From NCBI GenBank assembly GCA_910588565.1, contig CAJUPF010000062.1, forward strand, positions 1-17,754: a stretch of DNA of 17,754 nucleotides. The letters are read 5' to 3'. Under the pieces are notes generated by a model. The model saw only the letters and a list, made by a program, of their open reading frames with translations, was not told where the DNA came from and searched no databases. A program made the position numbers and the translations under genes. Each line of letters opens with the position of its first letter. Positions within the stretch are counted from its first letter, which is position 1. This DNA is from an uncultured Lachnospiraceae bacterium. GTDB taxonomy: Bacteria; Bacillota; Clostridia; Lachnospirales; Lachnospiraceae. Shown here one piece after another: positions 1 to 6,448 of the stretch.

Positions 1-337
1 GTATCTGCCAGGCATACCGCAGTTTTTTTCATGAGCGGATGTTTTCGGTTTTGCCCGCCGGTACGCTGTGCGGCAAAAGCGAAAAACAATTCCACACCCC
101 GGCGGCAGGCTGCAAATGCCGCGTTCTGCCGCAGCGCCTGCTAAGGAGCAGAATATTTTGCCCCTTACATAGCCAGACGCGCACAGCCGCATTAAGGAAT
201 TTTGCGGCTGACGCCATACTCACTGCAAATTTCATATGCCGTGAGCATAACAGCCTCCCAAACTTCCGTATCGCCAGCTGTCACATCTGGCGCAGCGAAA
301 GTTTGGGAGCGCCCAATAACATCAAGGAGGAAAAATT
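1..337 (+). other. Non-coding leader region upstream of thiC
   Basis: I find no convincing gene here; the short reading frames have no ribosome-binding site and no recognisable protein. The region holds several hairpins: a 7-bp stem (AGCCGCA at 185-191 with TGCGGCT at 203-209) and the larger structure at 255-316, listed separately. The first 30 bases end in a T-run (about 24-30) that could be the tail of a terminator for a gene outside the window. No clear -35/-10 pair for thiC was found. I looked for the conserved TPP riboswitch core (CTGAGA and the ACCTGATCTGG-type segment) and did not see it. Confidence 0.5.
255..316 (+). promoter_or_regulatory. Structured thiC leader with competing hairpins
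   Basis: An 11-bp perfect stem (CTCCCAAACTT at 255-265 with AAGTTTGGGAG at 299-309) encloses an inner stem (CGCCAG 272-277 with CTGGCG 287-292). The right arm of the outer stem overlaps a second possible hairpin, TTGGG (303-307), loop AGCG, CCCAA (312-316). The two folds cannot form together. The structure ends 8 nt before the thiC Shine-Dalgarno sequence (AAGGAGG, 324-330). No T-run follows, so it is not a standard intrinsic terminator. The competing folds are seen directly; a regulatory role is inferred. Confidence 0.45.
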
Positions 338-1648
338 ATGTCTGATTACACAACTCAGATGGATGCTGCCAGAAAGGGCGTCATAACGCCGCAAATGGAA
401 CTTGTCGCCAAAAAAGAACACTGGGACGCCAGAAAGCTGCAGGAAGCGATTGCGAAGGGCTCCGTCATTATTCCCTGCAATAAAAAGCATACTTCTTTAA
501 GCCCAAACGGCATAGGCGCCAGGCTGACCACAAAGATTAATGTAAACCTGGGAGTTTCCCGCGACTGGAAAGATATTGACATGGAATATGAAAAAGTACG
601 TTCCGCCGTGGAACTGGGTGCGGAAGCGATTATGGATTTGAGTTCCTATGGGGATACCAGGAGCTTCCGCCGCAAACTCACCAGTGAATGCCCGGCGATG
701 ATTGGCACAGTTCCAATCTATGACGCCGTTGTCTATTACCACAAACCCCTGGGCGAAATCACGTCGGAAGAATGGCTGGATATCGTGCGGATGCATGCGG
801 AAGACGGCGTAGATTTTATGACCATCCACTGCGGTATGAACCGTGCCACAGCTGCGCGTTTTAAGCAGAACAAACGTCTGATGAATATCGTATCCCGCGG
901 CGGTTCCATTATGTTTGCCTGGATGGAAATGACCGGGAAGGAAAATCCGTTTTTTGAGCATTATGATGAGATTCTGGATATCTGCCGTGCATATGATATT
1001 ACCATGAGCTTAGGCGACGCCTGCCGTCCCGGATGCATTGCAGACGCTACGGATACGGCGCAGATTGAAGAGCTGATTACCTTAGGAGAGCTTACGAAAC
1101 GCGCCTGGGAACAAGACGTCCAGGTGATGATCGAAGGCCCCGGGCATATGCCAATGCAGCAGATTGCCGCAAATATGGAGATCCAGAAGACACTGTGCCA
1201 TGGCGCGCCGTTTTATGTATTAGGGCCTCTGGTAACCGACGTTGCCCCCGGTTACGACCATATTACATCCGCAATCGGCGGAGCGATCGCCGCATCCTGC
1301 GGGGCTGCTTTCCTGTGCTATGTCACCCCGGCGGAGCATCTGCGCCTGCCAAATGCGGAGGATGTAAAAGAAGGAATTATCGCCGCCAAAATCGCCGCCC
1401 ATGCCGCTGATATCGCAAAGGGACTTCCACATGCGGCAGATTGGGATTATCAGATGAGCGAGGCCAGGAAACGCCTGGACTGGGAAGAAATGTTCCGGTT
1501 AAGCATGGACCCGGAGAAAGCCCGCCGCTACCGCAGCGAAGCAAAACCGGAAAAAGAGGATACCTGCAGCATGTGCGGGAATTTCTGTGCCGTGAAAAAT
1601 ACGAACCGGATACTGGATGGGGAGATTGTCAGTATTTTTGATGAGTAA
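338..1648 (+). CDS. thiC: Phosphomethylpyrimidine synthase ThiC (short anaerobe type)
   Basis: This cytosolic radical SAM enzyme converts aminoimidazole ribotide to HMP phosphate, the pyrimidine half of thiamine. The 436-aa protein carries characteristic ThiC segments: an N-terminal NPNGIGARLTTKIN-like stretch, MIGTVPIYDAV, DFMTIHCGMN, SLGDACRPGC, MIEGPGHMPM and LGPLVTDVAPGYDHIT. It ends in the 4Fe-4S motif with Cys410, Cys413 and Cys417. The spacing here is C-x2-C-x3-C, one residue shorter than the C-x2-C-x4-C usually quoted for ThiC. It is far shorter than the roughly 600-aa enterobacterial and Bacillus proteins because it lacks their N-terminal extension, as expected for the anaerobe/archaeal type. 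The start is fixed by AAGGAGG at 324-330, 7 nt before ATG. No other thiamine gene is in the window. The leader is structured but is not a recognisable TPP riboswitch. Confidence 0.97.
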   Translation: MSDYTTQMDAARKGVITPQMELVAKKEHWDARKLQEAIAKGSVIIPCNKKHTSLSPNGIGARLTTKINVNLGVSRDWKDIDMEYEKVRSAVELGAEAIMDLSSYGDTRSFRRKLTSECPAMIGTVPIYDAVVYYHKPLGEITSEEWLDIVRMHAEDGVDFMTIHCGMNRATAARFKQNKRLMNIVSRGGSIMFAWMEMTGKENPFFEHYDEILDICRAYDITMSLGDACRPGCIADATDTAQIEELITLGELTKRAWEQDVQVMIEGPGHMPMQQIAANMEIQKTLCHGAPFYVLGPLVTDVAPGYDHITSAIGGAIAASCGAAFLCYVTPAEHLRLPNAEDVKEGIIAAKIAAHAADIAKGLPHAADWDYQMSEARKRLDWEEMFRLSMDPEKARRYRSEAKPEKEDTCSMCGNFCAVKNTNRILDGEIVSIFDE

Positions 1649-1654
1649 ATCTTT

Positions 1655-1780
1655 GTAACAGTTCAGATAGATTCACTACTACAGACATCTGGTTCATTCA
1701 AATTCGCCTGCGGCGAGGAACCAGATGCTTCATGGCTATTGTGCTTTATTGGCTGCTAACTGCACAACTGCAGGCTGACA
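1655..1780 (+). repeat. Palindromic intergenic repeat, copy 1 (3' of thiC)
   Basis: It begins 6 nt after the thiC stop with GTAACAGTTCAG, the same 12 bases that open copy 2 at 7641. Its central hairpin has a 10-bp stem (CATCTGGTTC 1686-1695 with GAACCAGATG 1718-1727) enclosing TCGCC-TGC-GGCGA (1704-1716). It then shares GGCTGCTAACTGC and CTGCAGGCTGA with copy 2. Unlike copy 2 it has lost the right terminal inverted repeat, which reads AGGCTGACA here instead of AGGCTGAACTGTTAC, so it looks decayed. It may act as a 3' UTR or transcript-end structure for thiC. Confidence 0.75.
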
Positions 1781-1848
1781 AAATATCAGGCGCTGAAAGT
1801 GCAATTATTGACTGGATGGAACACTAGTTTTTCAGAAATACCATCTTT

Positions 1849-1900
1849 TTGTAATACATTAGCTTGCTTTTAGCATACAATAGTGCTATAATTATTACAA
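1849..1900 (+). promoter_or_regulatory. Toxin-antitoxin operon promoter with flanking inverted repeat
   Basis: A -35 box TTGCTT (1864-1869) and a perfect -10 TATAAT (1887-1892) are separated by exactly 17 bp, 33 nt upstream of the antitoxin ATG. An 8-bp inverted repeat, TTGTAATA (1849-1856) and TATTACAA (1893-1900), brackets the promoter. It could be the site for autorepression by the antitoxin or the toxin-antitoxin complex, which is usual for such operons; that role is inferred. Confidence 0.75.
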
Positions 1901-1925
1901 TTTTAATACGAAAGGAGAGATATCT

Positions 1926-2195
1926 ATGGCACTGGCAACCTTAACCGCACGAGTAGACGAAAAAGACAAGGCCAGCTTTGATGCCTTCTGCTCCAATGTC
2001 GGGCTAAATACCTCTACCGCGATTAATCTATTTGTGAAAGCTGTTTTACGCGAGAACCGCATCCCGTTTGAGATCGCCCAGGCTCCTGATCCGTTTTTCT
2101 CGGAGAACAACCTGGCCTATGTAAAGAAATCCGTACAGGAATTAAAGGCTGGAAAAGGCACCGCACATGAACTGATCGAGGTGGAAGATGAGTGA
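1926..2195 (+). CDS. relB: RelB/DinJ-family antitoxin
   Basis: This 89-aa protein should neutralise the toxin encoded just downstream and repress their shared promoter. Residues 1-50 have the RelB/DinJ ribbon-helix-helix pattern: TLTARVDEKDKASFDAFCSN, then GLNTSTAINLFVKAVLRENRIPFE. The C-terminal part (VQELKAGKGTAHELIEVEDE) is acidic, as expected for a toxin-wrapping tail. GAAAGGAGAG lies about 6-15 nt before the ATG, a strong ribosome-binding site. The stop overlaps the toxin start by 8 nt, so translation is probably coupled. DinJ-type antitoxins are classically paired with YafQ-type toxins, whereas the partner here looks like YoeB. Confidence 0.9.
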   Translation: MALATLTARVDEKDKASFDAFCSNVGLNTSTAINLFVKAVLRENRIPFEIAQAPDPFFSENNLAYVKKSVQELKAGKGTAHELIEVEDE

Positions 2196-2457
2196 AAAAA
2201 TATGGTCAGACGATGCATGGAACGATTACCTCTACTGGCAGACGCAGGATAAAAAAACATTAAAGCGTATCAATCAGCTCATCAAAGATATTGAGCGGAA
2301 CGGCTGCATGGACGGGATCGGAAAGCCCGAACCTCTGACTGGCAGCCTGCAGGGTGAATACAGCCGCTGCATCAACGATAAAGACCGCCTCGTCTACCAC
2401 ATGGAAGACGGGCGGCTCTATATCGCACACTGCCGGGGACATTATGGAGATAAATAA
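2188..2457 (+). CDS. yoeB: YoeB/Txe-family mRNA interferase toxin
   Basis: This 89-aa, basic, RelE-superfamily toxin is expected to cleave mRNA on the ribosome. Its length and sequence fit YoeB/Txe: IWSDDAWNDYLYWQ at the N-terminus, KPEPL in the middle, and an ending in AHCRGHYGDK. By alignment with E. coli YoeB the catalytic set is complete: Glu48, Arg67 and His85-Tyr86. The gene therefore looks intact and potentially active. It starts inside the end of the antitoxin gene, the standard antitoxin-first order. The YoeB/RelB-DinJ pairing is a mixed combination compared with the classical YefM-YoeB system. Confidence 0.93.
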   Translation: MSEKIWSDDAWNDYLYWQTQDKKTLKRINQLIKDIERNGCMDGIGKPEPLTGSLQGEYSRCINDKDRLVYHMEDGRLYIAHCRGHYGDK

Positions 2458-2484
2458 TCCTGCCAATCCCCTGCTAAAACAGCC

Positions 2485-2520
2485 AGTGAGCCTGACGATT
2501 GATACGTCAGGCCTGTCACT
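2485..2520. terminator. Hairpin between convergent yoeB and membrane-protein genes
   Basis: An 8-bp perfect stem GCCTGACG (2490-2497), loop ATTGATA, CGTCAGGC (2505-2512) is extended by AGTGA (2485-2489) with TCACT (2516-2520). It sits in the 68-bp gap between two converging genes. A short T-rich tail follows on the plus strand (TTGTATT), and the minus strand runs into CTGTTTTAGC, so it may serve both directions. Confidence 0.65.
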
Positions 2521-2525
2521 TTGTA

Positions 2526-2891
2526 TTACATCTCCGTTTCTTTTTCCTTATTCCCTTTTATCAGCGAAACAACCGCCAATACGGCACAGATTAAGCACCA
2601 TCCAGCCCAAATGGTCAAATCCGCAAAGCTGCCTGCCAATGCAAATCCTGTCAACGCCGCTATGCCATAAATAACAATCAAAGCAATATTTCCGCCTTTC
2701 CCGCCTTTTCTTGTTGCAATTGATACAATTCCTCCCGCCAGAAGCATAATAGATACAACGACTCCCGCGCTTCCGCCGGATTCCCCATTTTCACTCAATG
2801 TATTGGCAAGGCCTGCCGCGCAGGACTGAAACATAACCAGAAAAAAAAGCACAATCGATAAAATACCTGATACAAGTTTCCATACTTTCAT
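2526..2891 (-). CDS. Small integral membrane protein, unknown function
   Basis: I do not recognise a named family for this 121-aa protein. It is very hydrophobic with about four predicted membrane segments: residues 5-28 (LVSGILSIVLFFLVMFQSCA), 42-60 (AGVVVSIMLLAGGIVSIA), 68-87 (NIALIVIYGIAALTGFALAG) and 92-112 (TIWAGWCLICAVLAVVSLIK). A Gly/Ser-rich loop separates the first two, and a charged cytoplasmic tail (KGNKEKETEM) ends it. AGGAGG stands 8 nt upstream of the ATG. It lies 23 nt downstream of the lipoprotein gene on the same strand, so the two are almost certainly co-transcribed and may act together at the cell surface. Confidence 0.75.
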   Translation of the reverse strand: MKVWKLVSGILSIVLFFLVMFQSCAAGLANTLSENGESGGSAGVVVSIMLLAGGIVSIATRKGGKGGNIALIVIYGIAALTGFALAGSFADLTIWAGWCLICAVLAVVSLIKGNKEKETEM

Positions 2892-2914
2892 TTTAAAATT
2901 CCTCCTCTGTATTC

Positions 2915-3898
2915 TTATTCTTCCGTCTTTTCAAATTCTACCTTAAGCGGTTCCGTTTCAAATATTGTGTCAAAACTATTGCTCTCAAACACCCGGAAAC
3001 TCAGCTCCATATTGTCAATGCTCTGAATATGGTTCTCCTCCAGCTCGCTTTCCAGAAACGTAATGGAATCATAGGATTTCTTGCCGGATGCCACGTCGCA
3101 GGAAAAATACGGTTCTACCATAAATCCATTGATGGAAACACCGGATGCCTGGACGGTAATATTCTTTTCTGTATTATTTTCTACATATATATAAATATCC
3201 GCTCCCCAGAAGCTGCTTTCGCTGTCCGCTTCCTTTACTGTAAGCCGGACGCCGTCCTGATCCAATAAGAGAACTCCGCTGTCATCCAGCGCCTGCTCCT
3301 CGCTGCCATCTAAGCTGGTAGAAATCATAACTGTGTCCGTATCCAGCACCGTATCCCAGGTCTTTGAATTGAAGATATGAAAGCTAAGTTCAAAATTCTG
3401 CAGGACACTGATCTGCGCCTTTTCCAGCTCACTGTTCATAAAGGTAATCCCGTCATTAGCGCTTTTTCCTGCAGCTACATCACAGGAAAATAACGTCTCT
3501 GTCATAATTCCATTTACAGAACTGTCCCTGGTCTGTACGGTAAGTCCCTGATCGGTACCGTTCTCAATCAGCAGTTTCAGCTCCGGCCCCAGGAATCCCG
3601 TCTCCAGGCTCATTAGCGTAATCTTAATACCATCCTGATCCACCAGCGTCTGTTCTTTTACCTGCGCATCTTTTGAAGCATCCGCCGCTTCCTGCGAATC
3701 GTCTGTGTGCCCGTCTGCCTCCTCGTTCCCATCCGCACTTTGTTCTGTCCCTCCTTCCTCTTGTTCCGGTTCTTTGCTGCCTGCATTGACCGCTTTTTTT
3801 CCAGTCTCCCCGGACTGTGTGCCAGAACAGCCAGATACTGCCATCACCAGCAGCGCCAGAAATACCAGGATTTCACTCATTTTCCTTTTTCCTGCCAC
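2915..3898 (-). CDS. Secreted lipoprotein with two tandem repeat domains
   Basis: The predicted 327-aa product has a lipoprotein signal: basic N-terminus (MAGKRK), hydrophobic stretch (ILVFLALLVMAVSG) and lipobox VSGC, giving lipidated Cys24. Residues 25-80 form an acidic, low-complexity linker rich in Glu, Asp, Gly and Ser. Two homologous beta-type domains follow, about 84-190 and 209-320. Each starts with L(V/L)DQDG, contains a SVNG(I/F)M or SINGFM segment, then FSCDVA(A/S)GK, ITF and SELE, and ends with an ELSF motif. The start is assigned to GTG at 3898 because AGAGGAGG lies 7 nt upstream; the in-frame ATG at 3940 has no such site and would place the Shine-Dalgarno inside the gene. Function is unknown; an extracellular binding role is inferred from architecture only. 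Confidence 0.8.
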   Translation of the reverse strand: MAGKRKMSEILVFLALLVMAVSGCSGTQSGETGKKAVNAGSKEPEQEEGGTEQSADGNEEADGHTDDSQEAADASKDAQVKEQTLVDQDGIKITLMSLETGFLGPELKLLIENGTDQGLTVQTRDSSVNGIMTETLFSCDVAAGKSANDGITFMNSELEKAQISVLQNFELSFHIFNSKTWDTVLDTDTVMISTSLDGSEEQALDDSGVLLLDQDGVRLTVKEADSESSFWGADIYIYVENNTEKNITVQASGVSINGFMVEPYFSCDVASGKKSYDSITFLESELEENHIQSIDNMELSFRVFESNSFDTIFETEPLKVEFEKTEE

Positions 3899-3975
3899 AA
3901 CTTTTCCTCCTCTTTTTATGTAGTTTTTTATCCGGGGCATTTTAATCCGTATCTGAACTTACCCCAAGTAAAACC

Positions 3976-4004
3976 AGTATAACATCCTTTTCTCCAAAAT
4001 ACAA
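3976..4004 (-). promoter_or_regulatory. Promoter of the lipoprotein operon
   Basis: On the minus strand, TTGTAT (plus 3999-4004) and TATACT (plus 3976-3981) are spaced 17 bp apart, about 80 bp before the lipoprotein GTG. The -35 box overlaps the first base pairs of the operator-like box at 4003-4013, so a bound regulator should block this promoter. Confidence 0.6.
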
Positions 4005-4035
4005 CTAATAGTTAACATTTAGAAAACTAATAGTT
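4003..4035. promoter_or_regulatory. Duplicated operator-like boxes AACTAATAGTT
   Basis: Two identical 11-bp boxes AACTAATAGTT (4003-4013 and 4025-4035) begin 22 bp apart, about two helical turns, so they lie on the same DNA face. Each is nearly palindromic (AACTA-ATAGTT). They sit between the minus-strand lipoprotein gene and the plus-strand XRE regulator gene, overlapping the lipoprotein -35. The likely ligand is the neighbouring XRE protein; this is inferred from position. Confidence 0.6.
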
Positions 4036-4101
4036 TGTTAATATTCTTTTCGCTTACGATTAAAATAAGAGTATCAAACGTCTTGAATTACAGGAGCCGC
4101 C

Positions 4102-4428
4102 ATGAATCGAACAGCACTCGGAACACGTATCCGCCAGGAACGCCTGAATCAGAATCTTACACAGGAACAGCTTGCAGAAAAGCTGAATGTTTCTACAACT
4201 TATATGGGTTATATTGAACGTGGGGAACGGACGCTTACTTTGTCAAAATTAATTGATCTCGCCAATCTTTTAGATGTTTCCATCGATTACCTTCTTATGG
4301 ATTCTATCTCCTCTTCTCCTTCTTCCAGGGAAAAACTCTGGCTGAAACTTCTGTCCTCTGCGTCTGAAGCAGAACAGGAATTGATTCTTGAAATGGCAAA
4401 GCTGATTTTGAAACACAGCGCAAAATAA
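4102..4428 (+). CDS. XRE-family transcriptional regulator
   Basis: This 108-aa protein has a Cro/C1-type helix-turn-helix over residues 5-66. LGTRIRQERLNQNLTQEQLA leads to EKLNVSTTYMGYIERGERTL, the recognition helix region, and then LSKLIDLANLLDVSIDYLL. A short C-terminal helix (EAEQELILEMAKLILKHS) could mediate dimerisation. No sensory or peptidase domain is present. AGGAG sits close before the ATG. It is transcribed divergently from the lipoprotein/membrane-protein operon, and two AACTAATAGTT boxes lie in the shared promoter region. The simplest reading is a local repressor of that operon and of itself. Confidence 0.9.
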   Translation: MNRTALGTRIRQERLNQNLTQEQLAEKLNVSTTYMGYIERGERTLTLSKLIDLANLLDVSIDYLLMDSISSSPSSREKLWLKLLSSASEAEQELILEMAKLILKHSAK

Positions 4429-4463
4429 AAGCTCCGGATAAATTCTATTTTATCCGAAGCTTC
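4429..4463. terminator. Hairpin between convergent XRE and kinase genes
   Basis: CGGATAAA (4435-4442) pairs with TTTATCCG (4449-4456), extended by AGCT at both ends (4430-4433 and 4458-4461). The hairpin begins just after the XRE stop and lies before the kinase stop, which is read from the other strand. A-rich and T-rich flanks are modest, so a two-way intrinsic terminator is likely but not certain. Confidence 0.6.
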
Positions 4464-4497
4464 CGTTCCATTGGTATGCTGCCAGCATACATTTATA

Positions 4498-5640
4498 TTA
4501 TGTACCACTGCTTCTGGGCAGATTTAAAATCTCATATTTCACATACGAATCCAGTCCAGCCGCGCAGAGAAACAATGCCATGCACAAAAATATACGAATC
4601 ATTATCTTCACTTCCCGCGGCTGGCTGCGTATTATCGGCATCCTCCGATCCCATCTGAGAAAATTGCTTCCCACGAAGAATGTCAACAGAAAAAGAAGCA
4701 AAGACACCGCTTCCAATAACAGTGCAATTATATTGGTATATGACTGTAAGACGCTCCCCAATGCATAGAGCGCCATCACAAGATACCCGGCTGCTCCGAC
4801 AGTTTTCTTCCATCCAACATTACTCCGAAATCCTGGTACAAAAGATGCATCCTCCTCTTGCTCTGCCGGGCTTTTAGAACGCTTTTTGTCAGTCAGATCC
4901 TGCCGGATTTCCTCTGTCGACTGGTAGCGTTTCGCCGGATCTATCTGCGTGCATTTCCTTACAATCTCTCCCAGCCTTCTACTGTCTGTCATGGTTTCAT
5001 TGGGAAACGCCCCGGTAAGCATGACATTGATCAATACGCCCAATGCGTAAAAATCTGTAGTAATATCCGTCTGCAGAAATCCAAACTGTTCCGGAGAAGC
5101 ATAGCCTACCGTTCCCAGTATCGCCGTATCCTTTGTCTTGTTCTCCTTCCAGCTTCTGGAAATTCCAAAATCGATCAGCTTTATCACATCGTCGGAAGAT
5201 ATCAGCACATTGGAAGGCGTAAGATCCCGATGGATAATATTTCTCGCATGTATCTCCTGCAGTGCATCCAGAATCTGCATCGTATATTCTGTCGTCTTCT
5301 CCTCCGACAGGCAGCCGTCTTCGAGCCTGGATTCCAAGGTCTCCCCGCTGATAAATTCCTCGATAACAATGCCTTTCCCCTCTCCCTGGCAGGTTTCATA
5401 AATTTTCACCAAATTCGGATGATTCACCTGACGAAGATTCTGGTATATGCTGATGCTTTCTTCAAAGACCTGTTTTTGGACAGCTATCCTTCCGCTGGCT
5501 CTGTGCTGCACAAGCATAGTCCGGCTCCCGTCTTCCCGTCCCATGCCAGTCAGTATCTGATAGGTACTGTCTATATATTCCTCCGCCAGAGAACGGTTCC
5601 TGTCGGGCATGGCAATCTTCTTCGCTTCTTCCCCATTCAT
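4498..5640 (-). CDS. Membrane-anchored Ser/Thr protein kinase
   Basis: This 380-aa protein has a Hanks-type kinase domain (about 27-250) followed by a linker and three hydrophobic segments (about 283-300, 303-325 and 346-364). Kinase landmarks are present: Lys56 (AVQK), HRD loop His137-Arg138-Asp139 with Asn144 (HRDLTPSN), DFG 157-159, and SPE 182-184 in the activation segment. The HRD loop has Thr where most Ser/Thr kinases have Lys (HRDLKPxN). The glycine-rich loop (LTGMGREDGSR) is degenerate. No extracellular sensor domain such as PASTA is present, so it is not PrkC-like; the signal may be sensed within the membrane. GGAGGG lies about 9 nt before the ATG. A small helix-turn-helix gene is divergently transcribed next door and could be a target. 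Confidence 0.92.
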   Translation of the reverse strand: MNGEEAKKIAMPDRNRSLAEEYIDSTYQILTGMGREDGSRTMLVQHRASGRIAVQKQVFEESISIYQNLRQVNHPNLVKIYETCQGEGKGIVIEEFISGETLESRLEDGCLSEEKTTEYTMQILDALQEIHARNIIHRDLTPSNVLISSDDVIKLIDFGISRSWKENKTKDTAILGTVGYASPEQFGFLQTDITTDFYALGVLINVMLTGAFPNETMTDSRRLGEIVRKCTQIDPAKRYQSTEEIRQDLTDKKRSKSPAEQEEDASFVPGFRSNVGWKKTVGAAGYLVMALYALGSVLQSYTNIIALLLEAVSLLLFLLTFFVGSNFLRWDRRMPIIRSQPREVKIMIRIFLCMALFLCAAGLDSYVKYEILNLPRSSGT

Positions 5641-5737
5641 TTATCTCTTCCCTCCATACGTTCGAGTATATTTGAAAATGCTTGCTTTTTTCTGTTTCAT
5701 CCCGTATTATGATACATACGCCATCCTATCGACAGAT

Positions 5738-5767
5738 ATTATACGCGCCAAAACGCGCATCCGTCAA
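5738..5767 (-). promoter_or_regulatory. Promoter of the kinase gene
   Basis: On the minus strand TTGACG (plus 5762-5767) and a perfect TATAAT (plus 5738-5743) are separated by 18 bp, about 100 bp before the kinase ATG. The spacer contains GCGC (5745-5748) and GCGC (5755-5758) around CAAAAC, a short dyad that might be a binding site. Confidence 0.7.
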
Positions 5768-5858
5768 CTATTGCCCATAAAGCAATTCATGGCCATCCAT
5801 GTAAAGCTGCCTGACGGCAAGGGACGGCTGCCTTCTATGAATTTACGCTTTTGCCCAT

Positions 5859-5881
5859 CGCCAATCAGCAAGTGATTGGCG
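5859..5881. other. Perfect 9-bp stem-loop in the kinase/HTH intergenic region
   Basis: CGCCAATCA (5859-5867), loop GCAAG, TGATTGGCG (5873-5881) can be extended by CCCA/TGGG and TTTT/AAAA with a small bulge. No T-run follows on either strand, so it does not look like an intrinsic terminator. It lies about 47 nt before the HTH start codon and may be part of that gene's leader or a protein-binding dyad. The rest of 5641-5927 holds only the kinase promoter. Confidence 0.4.
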
Positions 5882-5927
5882 TGGGAGTAAAAAGTAACCA
5901 TCACTCGCAAAGGACACCTGTATTTCT

Positions 5928-6350
5928 ATGAAGAAAACTACGGAAGAACTTTTAAAAACCTTACAAAAGACAGCAGAAATAGACTCCTTTCTTCTGGAGG
6001 AAGATGAAAATTTTAAAACGCTTCCACTCCATCTCTACCTTGACAAAGTATTTGCCAAAAGTGAAATTACCCGCAGCCAATGCATCCGAAATTCCGGCCT
6101 GGACCGGACATACTGCTACCAGATTTTCTCCGGCCAGAAGCTGCCGTCACGCGATAAGGTTCTCGCATTATGCTTTGGACTAACGCTGGGGTTTGAAAAG
6201 ACGCAGCTCCTGTTAAAATCTACCGGCTATCCACCGCTTTATCCCCGGAATAAGCGTGACAGCATCCTTATTTTTGCCCTGCAGCGGAAGCATTCTATTC
6301 TGGAAACAAATGAGCTTTTGCAGGATCTGGGATATGAATTAGTTTGCTGA
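5928..6350 (+). CDS. Small helix-turn-helix protein next to the kinase
   Basis: This 140-aa protein contains an XRE-like helix-turn-helix core around residues 42-95: KSEITRSQCIRNSGLDRTYC, YQIFSGQKLPSRDKVLALCF, then GLTLGFEKTQLLLKSTGYPP. The C-terminal part (LYPRNKRDSILIFALQRKHS, then ETNELLQDLGYE) looks helical and may be a regulatory or dimerisation unit. The N-terminal 30 residues are charged and helical. AAAGGA lies about 16 nt before the ATG, a weak and distant ribosome-binding site. The gene is transcribed away from the Ser/Thr kinase gene across a 287-bp gap. Control of this protein by the kinase is a reasonable inference but is not shown by the sequence. Confidence 0.75.
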   Translation: MKKTTEELLKTLQKTAEIDSFLLEEDENFKTLPLHLYLDKVFAKSEITRSQCIRNSGLDRTYCYQIFSGQKLPSRDKVLALCFGLTLGFEKTQLLLKSTGYPPLYPRNKRDSILIFALQRKHSILETNELLQDLGYELVC

Positions 6351-6355
6351 AATGA

Positions 6356-6384
6356 TTGCAGGAAATCCCTCCCTGTGATATAAT
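6356..6384 (+). promoter_or_regulatory. Promoter of fprA
   Basis: TTGCAG (6356-6361) and a perfect TATAAT (6379-6384) are separated by 17 bp, about 65 bp before the fprA ATG. It begins only 6 nt after the stop of the preceding HTH gene, so fprA is probably transcribed on its own. Confidence 0.8.
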
Positions 6385-6448
6385 GACACCGCCGAATTAC
6401 TGGCAGATGTTATCTATTATTTTTATCTAAGCAAAGGAGCGTATCAAA

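Noticed and set aside
1..337. TPP riboswitch upstream of thiC
   Set aside because: Neither the CTGAGA core nor the ACCTGATCTGG-type segment with its flanking helices can be found; only a loose resemblance (CTGGCGCAGCG) is present.
39..386. 115-codon open frame overlapping the thiC start
   Set aside because: It has no ribosome-binding site, its composition is not protein-like, and it overlaps the well-supported thiC start in another frame.
3898..3940. Upstream ATG start for the lipoprotein at 3940
   Set aside because: The AGGAGG site lies downstream of it and 7 nt before GTG at 3898, and the shorter form gives a normal lipoprotein signal peptide.
4858..5712. 284-codon open frame on the plus strand
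   Set aside because: It is the antisense shadow of the Ser/Thr kinase gene, whose kinase motifs are unmistakable on the other strand.
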